Source: CBDDRG01 sp051306415
GTDB lineage: Bacteria; Pseudomonadota; Gammaproteobacteria; Pseudomonadales; Porticoccaceae
Direction: 5' to 3'
NCBI GenBank assembly: GCA_051306415.1
Contig: JBPPNE010000031.1
Span: 1 to 7,702, forward strand
Length of the DNA: 7,702 nt
Of this stretch, positions 1 through 6,770 are shown piece after piece. Made by a program: the position numbers and the translations under genes. A model generated the notes under the pieces. The model was not told where the DNA came from, did not search any database, and was given only the letters and a program-made list of their open reading frames with translations. Position 1 is the first letter of the stretch, and each line of letters starts with the position of its first letter.

Positions 1-43
1 ATAACACTACTGATCTTTCAGCGAGTTGCTTGCCGATTCTCAC
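1..43 (-). CDS. Possible 5' end of an unidentified gene (partial)
   Basis: Reading the minus strand past the fumarase stop, a GAGG Shine-Dalgarno-like sequence lies 5 nt before a GTG (complement of 41-43), followed by an open frame to the window edge reading MRIGKQLAERSVVL. No terminator is visible between the fumarase stop and this GTG, so it could be the next gene of the same operon. Only 14 codons are present, and an open frame this short is expected by chance. The product cannot be identified. Confidence 0.25.
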   Translation of the reverse strand, partial: MRIGKQLAERSVVL

Positions 44-59
44 AGTTTCCTCAGGAATG

Positions 60-1577
60 TCAACCCGCATCCCGCAACTTCTCGCTGATGACATGCCGCC
101 AGTGGAGCGGTCCGGTGGTATGCACCGACTCACCTCGGCTGTCTACCGCCACCGTCACCGGCATATCACGCACTTCGAATTCGTACACCGCTTCCATACC
201 CAGCTCGGGGAACGCCACCACCTTGGCGCCGATGATGGCTTTCGAGACCAGATAGGCGGCACCGCCAACCGCCATCAGATAGACTGCCTGATTGTCGCGG
301 ATGGCGTCGATCGCGGCGGGGCCTCGCTCCGCCTTCCCCACCATACCGATCAACCCGGTTTGCTCCAGCAGTGTACGGGTGAATTTATCCATGCGCGTCG
401 CCGTGGTGGGCCCGGCCGGACCGACAACCTCCGCGCCCACCGGATCAACCGGACCGACGTAATAGATAAAGCGGTTGGTGAAATCAACTGGTAACGTGTC
501 GCCCTGAGCCAGCATATCGACGATTTTTTTGTGTGCGGCGTCGCGACCGGTCAGCAATTTGCCCGACAGCAGCACCGTTTCGCCCGGTCGCCACTCGCGA
601 ATCGCCGCCGGGGTAACGGCATCAAGATCCACTCGGCGCACGCTTGCGCCAACCTCCCAGGCGATTTCAGGCCAGTCTTCAAGGCGTGGCGGCGTCAATA
701 CCGCCGGACCGCTGCCATCGAGCACGAAGTGGGTGTGGCGAGTCGCTGCGCAGTTGGGAGTGATGGCGACCGCCTTGTTGGCGGCGTGCGTTGGATAATC
801 TTTCACCTTCACATCCAGCACCGTGGTCAGGCCGCCCAGACCCTGCGCGCCGATACCCAGTTGGTTGACCTTGTCGTACAGCTCGAGACGCAGCGCTTCG
901 GCGCGGGTAGAGGCGCCGACCGCCTGCAATGCCTGAATGTCGATGGGATCGAGCAACGCCTCTTTGGCGAGCAGCATGGCCTTTTCCGCGGTGCCGCCGA
1001 TACCCACGCCCAGCATCCCCGGCGGACACCAGCCCGCACCCATCTTCGGCACCTGTTCCAACACCCAATCGACCACCGAATCGGACGGATTGAGCATCGC
1101 GAACTTGGCCTTGGCCTCGGATCCACCGCCTTTCGCAGCGACGTGCACCTCGACCGTGTTGCCAAGGACGATTTCACAATGAGTCACTGCGGGGGTATTG
1201 TCGCCGGTGTTCTTGCGCGCGCCATCGGGGTCGCTGAGAATGGAGGCGCGCAAAATATTGTCCGGGTTCAAATAAGCGCGGCGCACGCCCTCGTCAATCA
1301 TGTCGGCGAGACTCAAATCCGCCTCCCACTGTACATTCATACCCACTCGCACAAATGCAGTGACGATCCCCGTATCCTGGCAGATGGGTCGATGGCCGAG
1401 TGCACACATGCGGGAGTTGACCAGAATCTGCGCCATCGCATCTTTCGCGGCCGGCGATTCCTCGCGCTGATAGGCTTGGTGAACCGCCTGGATAAAATCC
1501 ACCGGGTGGTAGTAGGAAATGAATTGGAGCGCATCGGCTACGCTCTGAATCACATCGTCTTGGCGAATAACAGTCAT
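60..1577 (-). CDS. Class I (iron-sulfur) fumarate hydratase, 505 aa
   Basis: The product catalyses reversible hydration of fumarate to L-malate in the TCA cycle, in the cytoplasm. It is the single-chain class I type, with an N-terminal alpha region (about 1-290) fused to a C-terminal beta region (about 315-505). Three cysteines in conserved contexts should bind the [4Fe-4S] cluster: C66 in GHRPICQDTG, C184 in GAGWCPPGMLGVGIGG, and C276 in ITPNCAATRHTHF. The beta part has the family motif GPAGPTTATRMDKF (386-399). Length is close to the roughly 505-residue pseudomonad form and shorter than E. coli FumA/FumB. I chose the ATG at 1577 (MTVIRQDDV) over an upstream in-frame start at 1637 because homologues begin near here and AAGAG lies about 7 nt upstream; the extra 20 residues would run back towards the tandem repeat. 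Class I enzymes are labile to oxygen and superoxide (family knowledge). It lies 105 nt downstream of the coiled-coil gene on the same strand with no terminator between them, so cotranscription is possible. Confidence 0.96.
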   Translation of the reverse strand: MTVIRQDDVIQSVADALQFISYYHPVDFIQAVHQAYQREESPAAKDAMAQILVNSRMCALGHRPICQDTGIVTAFVRVGMNVQWEADLSLADMIDEGVRRAYLNPDNILRASILSDPDGARKNTGDNTPAVTHCEIVLGNTVEVHVAAKGGGSEAKAKFAMLNPSDSVVDWVLEQVPKMGAGWCPPGMLGVGIGGTAEKAMLLAKEALLDPIDIQALQAVGASTRAEALRLELYDKVNQLGIGAQGLGGLTTVLDVKVKDYPTHAANKAVAITPNCAATRHTHFVLDGSGPAVLTPPRLEDWPEIAWEVGASVRRVDLDAVTPAAIREWRPGETVLLSGKLLTGRDAAHKKIVDMLAQGDTLPVDFTNRFIYYVGPVDPVGAEVVGPAGPTTATRMDKFTRTLLEQTGLIGMVGKAERGPAAIDAIRDNQAVYLMAVGGAAYLVSKAIIGAKVVAFPELGMEAVYEFEVRDMPVTVAVDSRGESVHTTGPLHWRHVISEKLRDAG

Positions 1578-1640
1578 TGGGTATCTCTTGCAATCGATAA
1601 CGGCAGGGCCGCACAGCCAGCTAACCGATGACAGCAATCT

Positions 1641-1691
1641 CTACTGCACCGCTTCTACTGCACCGCTTCTACTGCACCGCTTCTACTGCAC
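1641..1691. repeat. 14-bp tandem repeat, about 3.6 copies, overlapping a stop codon
   Basis: The unit CTACTGCACCGCTT on the plus strand starts at 1641, 1655 and 1669 as three perfect copies, followed by a 9-bp partial copy at 1683-1691. The partial copy is the last eight to nine bases of the coiled-coil gene, including its TAG stop. The array therefore looks like an outward amplification of that gene's 3' end into the spacer before the fumarase. Every copy contains a TAG on the minus strand. Three units make 42 nt, so the TAG at 1641-1643 is in frame with the true stop at 1683-1685. Confidence 0.95.
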
Positions 1692-2471
1692 AGTGGGTGT
1701 CGGCGAGGTCTGGCGTTGGCGGATGTCCTGGAGCTGCTGATTTATCTCTCTGCGGAAACTGTCGATAGCGCGAATCGCCTGCTCGTTGTCCTTGACCCGC
1801 GCCGCCAGATTGGCCTGGGCTTCGCGCAGCGATTTATCCAGGCCATTAAGCCGGTCGCCGATCACTTTGACCCGCGCCGTCATGTCGTCAACCGCGGCAC
1901 TGGCAGCTAGCGCGGCACTGCTGGCTGACTCAAGTTTCTTCAATTCAGTGTCCAGCTTATTCTTCAACGCGACGCCGGTTTGATCAAGCTCCTTCAGCGT
2001 TTTGTCGTGACTATCGATGCGCGATTTCAGTCCATCGATACTCGCCTTGTTGTCGGCGAGGGCCTTGCGCTGGGTCTCGTTGGCGAGCGCCCATAATTTT
2101 TTTATTTCACCGGCCTGCTTGTCGAGCGCGCCGGACTGCTCCTTGAGCTTGATGGAGATTGCGGCGCCCGACTGATTCAGCGATTCATCGGTGGAACTGA
2201 TCTTCGCTGACAGCTCATCGAAGCGGGCGAGGAGCTCAGCCTGCGCGACACTTTGACGCCAGGTGAATCCGCCGACGCCCAGGAGTCCCAACAAAGAAAT
2301 CACTGACAGGAGCTTCCACCCACCGCCGCTCTGGACCCTCTCAGGGGCTGCGTCTGGCTTACTGTCGTCGCGATAACTAGCGCGATGATCGCTGCCGGCG
2401 CCGGCATCATTGGGAACTTCACCTCGGGTGGCAATGATGGGGTCTCGACGAACGGGGTCGGTATCATTCAT
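1683..2471 (-). CDS. Uncharacterised single-pass membrane protein with periplasmic coiled coil, 262 aa
   Basis: I do not recognise the family. From the ATG at 2471 (MNDTDPVRRD) the protein has a polar, probably cytoplasmic N-terminus (about 1-50), one hydrophobic segment (about 52-71, WKLLSVISLLGLLGVGGFTW), and then about 190 residues rich in Ala, Lys, Leu, Asp and Gln with heptad-like spacing. That tail is expected to form a long coiled coil outside the inner membrane and ends in a short Pro/Thr tail (SPTPTVQ). No enzymatic motif is visible. The architecture resembles the N-terminal part of HemX-type proteins, but the globular HemX C-terminal domain is absent. Start choice is open: a TTG at 2486 (five residues longer) has GAGG about 10 nt upstream, while the ATG has only GAG at similar spacing. 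A perfect TATAAT lies upstream. The gene precedes the class I fumarase, which may share its transcript. A scaffold or envelope role would be guesswork. Confidence 0.8.
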   Translation of the reverse strand: MNDTDPVRRDPIIATRGEVPNDAGAGSDHRASYRDDSKPDAAPERVQSGGGWKLLSVISLLGLLGVGGFTWRQSVAQAELLARFDELSAKISSTDESLNQSGAAISIKLKEQSGALDKQAGEIKKLWALANETQRKALADNKASIDGLKSRIDSHDKTLKELDQTGVALKNKLDTELKKLESASSAALAASAAVDDMTARVKVIGDRLNGLDKSLREAQANLAARVKDNEQAIRAIDSFRREINQQLQDIRQRQTSPTPTVQ

Positions 2472-2569
2472 GCAGTATTTGCTCAATCACAACGCGCCTC
2501 GCCGTAGACACTCTGCCCCGGCTATCCGGTGATGCGCCAACTGCGCGGCACCGGCTCTTACAGCGCGTC

Positions 2570-2575
2570 ATTATA
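2570..2575 (-). promoter_or_regulatory. Sigma-70 -10 element (TATAAT) for the coiled-coil gene
   Basis: The minus strand reads a perfect TATAAT here, about 100 nt before the coiled-coil gene's start and just after the upstream gene's terminator, as expected for a new transcription unit. No good -35 hexamer lies 16-18 nt upstream (17-nt spacing gives CCGGTG). The place a -35 would occupy is inside a 7-bp inverted repeat (2586-2608). It could be a promoter that depends on an activator, or the match could be chance. Confidence 0.5.
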
Positions 2576-2585
2576 CACGGCGACT

Positions 2586-2608
2586 CCGTGGACACCGGCG
2601 CTCCACGG
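2586..2608. repeat. 7-bp perfect inverted repeat in the promoter region
   Basis: CCGTGGA (2586-2592) and TCCACGG (2602-2608) are perfect inverted arms separated by 9 nt. The element covers the -35 position of the TATAAT promoter of the coiled-coil gene. No U-run follows on either strand, so it is unlikely to be an intrinsic terminator. It may be a protein-binding site or a secondary hairpin after the terminator. Confidence 0.5.
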
Positions 2609-2612
2609 GCAA

Positions 2613-2640
2613 AAAAAACCGGCGCAATCGCCGGTTTTTT
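2613..2640 (-). terminator. Rho-independent terminator of the PuuD-like gene
   Basis: The GC stem CCGGCG/CGCCGG with a 4-nt loop is flanked by six A on one side and six T on the other. On the minus strand the hairpin is followed by an eight-T run. It begins 14 nt after the TGA of the PuuD-like gene. The near-symmetric A and T tracts mean it could also stop plus-strand transcription. Confidence 0.92.
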
Positions 2641-2654
2641 CAATCCGTCAACAT

Positions 2655-3311
2655 TCACAGAAAGTGTAGAAGCAGCACCATGGCAACCGCCAGACCGATA
2701 CTGGCGTGGATGACACCCTTGACCGTAGTGATCGGACCCATCTTGCCCGCAATCGCGTTGACCTCCAGAGCCGCTATCAATGCCAGCACGGCATAGAGAC
2801 CGACACCACCACCTTCAGCGCTGAGCAGATTGCCGGCACCGTAACCCATGTGGGGCGAGGCCAGCATGAAATACGCCATCGGACCGGAGAACAGCGTGTT
2901 GGTGCGCGATGCCAGCAGGGCTTTCGCCCCGGCGGCAGGAGCGGCGCCCGGCTTCATGCCGAGGGCGATCTGCTGGTTCGGCCAGATGATCAGCCAGACA
3001 TTCAAAAACATCAGTGTGCCCAAGGTCGCGCCGGCAACGATGTAATCGTTCATCACGCCTTGTTTGTGTACGCCGACGAGCAGAAAAACGCCGGTCAAGA
3101 AGGTAAACATCGCCCCCCAGCGGAACCACCACAGCGCACGCGGTGCCAACTTGGCCTTGGCGTCAGCCAGCGCCTCGGGAGTCGCCTCCTTGAAATAGTT
3201 GCCCTGAACAAAGTTGAAGTAATACAGCATGCCGATCCAGGTGATCCCGAACAGCAGGTGCCCCCAGCGAACCAGAAAATTCAAGAAATTCATCGACAGA
3301 AAATTTTCCAT
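2655..3311 (-). CDS. Urate hydroxylase PuuD-type membrane protein (Urate_ox_N-like), 218 aa, no cytochrome c domain
   Basis: This is an integral inner-membrane protein with about six hydrophobic segments (roughly 11-35, 60-81, 90-111, 139-155, 168-188, 198-218). The N-terminal pattern RWGHLLFGITWIG (15-27) and the later SRTNTLFSGPMAYFMLASPH (135-154) are what I recognise from the membrane domain of PuuD/Urate_ox_N. In PuuD that domain is followed by a periplasmic cytochrome c and the protein oxidises urate in purine breakdown (family knowledge). Here the chain stops right after the last helix, and there is no CXXCH haem-attachment motif. H18, H82, H154, H202 and H216 could be haem or metal ligands; that is inference. 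I chose the ATG at 3311 because AAGG lies 8 nt upstream; a GTG at 3320 is three codons earlier. No purine-catabolism gene is in view, so urate as substrate is not supported by context. It is a single-gene unit with its own terminator. Confidence 0.8.
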   Translation of the reverse strand: MENFLSMNFLNFLVRWGHLLFGITWIGMLYYFNFVQGNYFKEATPEALADAKAKLAPRALWWFRWGAMFTFLTGVFLLVGVHKQGVMNDYIVAGATLGTLMFLNVWLIIWPNQQIALGMKPGAAPAAGAKALLASRTNTLFSGPMAYFMLASPHMGYGAGNLLSAEGGGVGLYAVLALIAALEVNAIAGKMGPITTVKGVIHASIGLAVAMVLLLHFL

Positions 3312-3561
3312 AGTGACCACCTTGCTTTGTTAGTTGATATTGTTGTTTTGCAACCCTGGCGAATCGACCGAACGGTCAACGCGACCGGATACGGCTGCCG
3401 GAGACACCTTGTCGTCGGCAAACAATTCAGCCTGGCGCTATTCTAGCCACAAAAGCCCGCGGAAAAAACCTTTCAACCACGCTCACCTGCCCGCTGATTC
3501 ATTGTCTTCAGCGGTATTGCTGGGCGAAGCGTAGATGGGCTGCCATTGCGATCAACACAAT
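3312..3561. other. Non-coding spacer between the PuuD-like gene and the groEL terminator
   Basis: No convincing gene is seen; open frames here are short and lack family features or ribosome-binding sites. On the minus strand TAGAAT (complement of 3440-3445) is a possible -10 for the PuuD-like gene, but 17 nt upstream is only an A/T run, so support is weak. A near-perfect palindrome lies at 3364-3379 and is listed separately. Confidence 0.5.
3364..3379. promoter_or_regulatory. Palindrome, possible TetR-type operator before the PuuD-like gene
   Basis: TCGACCGAACGGTCAA has two 7-nt arms with one mismatch around a 2-nt centre; the inner 12 nt GACCGAACGGTC are perfect arms. It lies 53 nt before the ATG of the PuuD-like gene. 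Read on the minus strand it begins TTGACC, which matches five of six -35 positions, though no good -10 follows at 16-18 nt. The size and layout suit a TetR-family dimer site. The regulator is not in the window. Confidence 0.35.
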
Positions 3562-3589
3562 AAAAAGCCCTGCCGAAGCAGGGCTTTTT
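3562..3589 (-). terminator. Rho-independent terminator of groES-groEL, UUCG-capped
   Basis: A perfect 12-bp stem joins AAAAAGCCCTGC and GCAGGGCTTTTT. On the minus strand the loop is TTCG closed by a C-G pair, the very stable cUUCGg tetraloop, followed by five T. It begins 42 nt after the groEL stop. The symmetric A and T tracts would let it work in both directions. Confidence 0.95.
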
Positions 3590-3631
3590 GCTTGGTACAT
3601 ACGCTGGACGCAGAACCAAACCGGGACTGGC

Positions 3632-5302
<1,671 letters not shown>

Positions 5303-5359
5303 GATTGCCTTCCTTAAACTAGAGCTTGTCGGATTCTCGAAACGGAGCAAACCGCGGGC

Positions 5360-5656
5360 TTAGCCCTTGATTACACCGTAGATTTCGCCTTCGCTGATGA
5401 TGATCAACTCATCATTGCCATCTTTGATGGTGTTGGCGTTGCTGGCGTAACCGCCAAAAATCACCTTGTCGCCCACCTTCACGCTGAGGGGGCGGATCTC
5501 GCCGCTGTTCAGTATGCGACCTTCGCCAACCGCCACTACCTCACCTTCGTTGGGCTTTTCCTTCGCCGAACCAGGCAGCAGGATGCCACCGGCAGTCTTG
5601 CTTTCTTCTTCCTTGCGACGAACGACCACGCGGTCGTATAAGGGACGAATCTTCAT
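5360..5656 (-). CDS. groES: Co-chaperonin GroES (Hsp10), 98 aa
   Basis: This is the heptameric lid of the GroEL chamber. It starts MKIRPLYDRVVVRR as expected. The mobile loop that docks on GroEL is at about 16-35 (EEESKTAGGILLPGSAKEKP), including the hydrophobic ILL contact at 25-27. The roof hairpin follows at about 45-57 (EGRILNSGEIRPL), and VKVGDKVIFG is at 59-68. The C-terminal part, with GGYASNANTIKDG (68-80) and the ending GEIYGVIKG, departs from the more common GxYxGxxVKxDGE...ILAVIE consensus, but length and fold landmarks are intact. Start is the ATG at 5656, with GGTGGAG centred about 10 nt upstream. groEL follows after 57 nt. A sigma-32-type promoter lies at 5811-5836, giving a long leader. 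Confidence 0.98.
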   Translation of the reverse strand: MKIRPLYDRVVVRRKEEESKTAGGILLPGSAKEKPNEGEVVAVGEGRILNSGEIRPLSVKVGDKVIFGGYASNANTIKDGNDELIIISEGEIYGVIKG

Positions 5657-5660
5657 CTCA

Positions 5661-5683
5661 AATTCTCCACCTGAATTAGAATT
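5661..5683 (-). promoter_or_regulatory. Hairpin enclosing the groES ribosome-binding site (possible RNA thermometer)
   Basis: On the transcript, AAUUCU (complement of 5678-5683) can pair perfectly with AGAAUU (complement of 5661-5666). The 11-nt loop contains AGGUGG, and the AG of GGAG falls in the stem. Outside the stem, six U (5684-5689) face UUGAGAU around the start codon and could add U-A and U-G pairs. An AU-rich, easily melted helix over the Shine-Dalgarno region is the layout of RNA thermometers. Function here is inference from a short pairing. Confidence 0.35.
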
Positions 5684-5753
5684 AAAAAAGCTTAGTTCGG
5701 CTTAGAGCTCCCGAAGCTGCCCTGTATCTGGAGGCACTGGTGGCGAATTCAAG

Positions 5754-5778
5754 GGGGCGGGCTAAAAAACGCCGCCCC
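5754..5778 (-). promoter_or_regulatory. GC-rich hairpin in the groES leader
   Basis: GGGGCGG (5754-5760) and CCGCCCC (5772-5778) form a perfect 7-bp GC stem with an 11-nt loop that, on the transcript, contains six U. It lies between the sigma-32-type promoter and groES, so it would be in the heat-shock transcript's 5' leader. It is not followed by a U-run, so it is not a standard terminator. Confidence 0.5.
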
Positions 5779-5810
5779 TCGCAGCCAACCCGGCACGACC
5801 TAGGTGCAGG

Positions 5811-5836
5811 ATAGGGGCGTAAGCGCTGATTTCAAG
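5811..5836 (-). promoter_or_regulatory. Sigma-32 heat-shock promoter of groES-groEL
   Basis: The minus strand has CTTGAAA (complement of 5830-5836), identical to the sigma-32 -35 core, then 12 nt, then CCCCTAT (complement of 5811-5817), close to the CCCCAT -10. Spacing is within the usual range. Transcription would start near 5803, leaving a leader of roughly 150 nt before groES. A second possible start is a sigma-70-like TTGAAT (5747-5752) with GATACA (5723-5728) 18 nt further on, but that -10 is poor. Confidence 0.8.
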
Positions 5837-5921
5837 GCCGAGCAGACCACTATTGATCGCTCAGCCGGCCTGCTATGCAGCGACGGCGGCAGCTGGACAG
5901 GTGATTCAGCGAACCCGTCGT

Positions 5922-6371
5922 TCACGGCGACGGCGGTTCATCTTCCCGCCGATATTCGCCCTCAATAATGTTGCCAGGGGCACGGGCAACCCCCGATGGA
6001 CTGCCCGTGAAGACTAGCGAACCCGCCAACAACCGCTTGGCCAGCCAGCGCCGCAGCGGTGGCAACAGTCCCACCAGGGCCATGACGTCGGTCAGAAACC
6101 CGGGTATCAACAACAGCAGACCGGCCACAGTCAGCACCGCAGCGTCGAGCATTTCCCGGCTCGGTGGCTCACCAATGGCCAGGCGCTCGCGCGCCCGCAG
6201 CAGCGCCGCAAAACCCTGGCGACGGACGACGGCCAAGCCGAGTGCGGCGATCAGCAGCATCAGCACGATGGTGCGCCCGGAACCAATGGCCTGCCCGACC
6301 CGAATCAACAGGCAGAGATCCAGCAGAGGGACAGCGACGACTAACCAATACAGCACCCGCACGGCCCGCAT
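5922..6371 (-). CDS. fxsA: FxsA family membrane protein, 149 aa
   Basis: This is a small inner-membrane protein. In E. coli, overproduced FxsA relieves phage T7 exclusion by F plasmids; its normal role is unclear (established knowledge). The family pattern is clear: VPLLDLCLLIRVGQAIG (14-30), then ALGLAVVRRQGFAALLRAR (43-61), then LLLLIPGFLTDVMALVGLLPPLRR (85-108), and a C-terminal IIEGEYRRED (135-144). Hydrophobic segments are about 7-26, 33-50 and 77-104. The start is uncertain. The ATG at 6371 has GGAGG directly abutting it, which is too close, whereas the GTG at 6362 (three codons later, MRVLYWLVV) has the same GGAGG at an ideal 9 nt; a longer GTG start at 6407 is also open. It lies upstream of groES in the same direction, as in pseudomonads, with the heat-shock promoter between, so the groE operon does not depend on fxsA transcription. 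Confidence 0.9.
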   Translation of the reverse strand: MRAVRVLYWLVVAVPLLDLCLLIRVGQAIGSGRTIVLMLLIAALGLAVVRRQGFAALLRARERLAIGEPPSREMLDAAVLTVAGLLLLIPGFLTDVMALVGLLPPLRRWLAKRLLAGSLVFTGSPSGVARAPGNIIEGEYRREDEPPSP

Positions 6372-6770
6372 CCTCCAGCTCACATCGAACCTGCAAGGGT
6401 ACCCCACGCGGACCTCAATATCCCTGGCAATTTAAGCGACGGCGCGGAGTAATTTCACGCCCTAGCGTTCACCCCGTCGCCGAGGGTGCTAGCAGCGGCG
6501 CAGACAATTGTTTAAGGTGGCGAACCGGTCGGGCCAGAACAACACCGATCTGCACCAACCTAGTCAACGGGCGCCTTGCCTGCATAACTCCAGAAGACAG
6601 CGGTACACCGTGCTCAATCGCTTTCGCCAACGTTCGGCCACACCGTGCACCTGCTCAATCCGCGACCGCGCGTTGCTGATGTCTCGACTGCCGCCCCCGT
6701 GCCCCAGGCTAGCCGGCGTCAGCACGGAACACCGCCATCAGATTCGCGGTCGAACCGCCGGGCAAGCGAG
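6372..6770. other. Divergent spacer between fxsA and the AmpG-like gene
   Basis: No convincing gene is present. Open frames that cross it are arginine- and proline-rich, lack recognisable domains and continue from the antisense side of fxsA. On the minus strand GTGAAA (complement of 6453-6458), 17 nt, TTAAAT (complement of 6430-6435) is a plausible sigma-70 promoter for fxsA, matching four of six in each hexamer. There is an 8-bp palindrome ACAATTGT (6504-6511) and an imperfect direct repeat, ACACCGTGC followed by TGCTCAATC (6605-6619 and 6640-6660). I see no clear plus-strand promoter for the permease gene. Confidence 0.45.

Noticed and set aside
531..1631. Plus-strand open frame of 366 codons antisense to the fumarase
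   Set aside because: It mirrors a certain gene on the other strand, its translation is rich in His, Arg and Gln without domains, and there is no ribosome-binding site.
1641..1691. Tandem repeat as a CRISPR array
   Set aside because: Units are 14 bp and directly adjacent with no spacers.
2706..3446. Plus-strand open frame of 246 codons opposite the PuuD-like gene
   Set aside because: The minus-strand frame has clear transmembrane and family patterns; this one has none and crosses the intergenic region.
6605..6660. Imperfect direct repeat (ACACCGTGC with TGCTCAATC) as a mobile-element or attachment site
   Set aside because: The two copies differ by a 6-nt insertion, lie close together and flank no element; most likely chance or a local duplication.
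6164..6679. Plus-strand open frame covering the fxsA antisense strand and the spacer
   Set aside because: Composition is Arg/Pro/Ala-rich and typical of a shadow frame; there is no domain or start signal.
6746..6758. GCGGTCGAACCGC, resembling a tRNA T-arm
   Set aside because: Arms are 5 bp around a 3-nt centre, the loop does not match TTCRANY, and no acceptor stem, D-arm or anticodon arm can be found around it.
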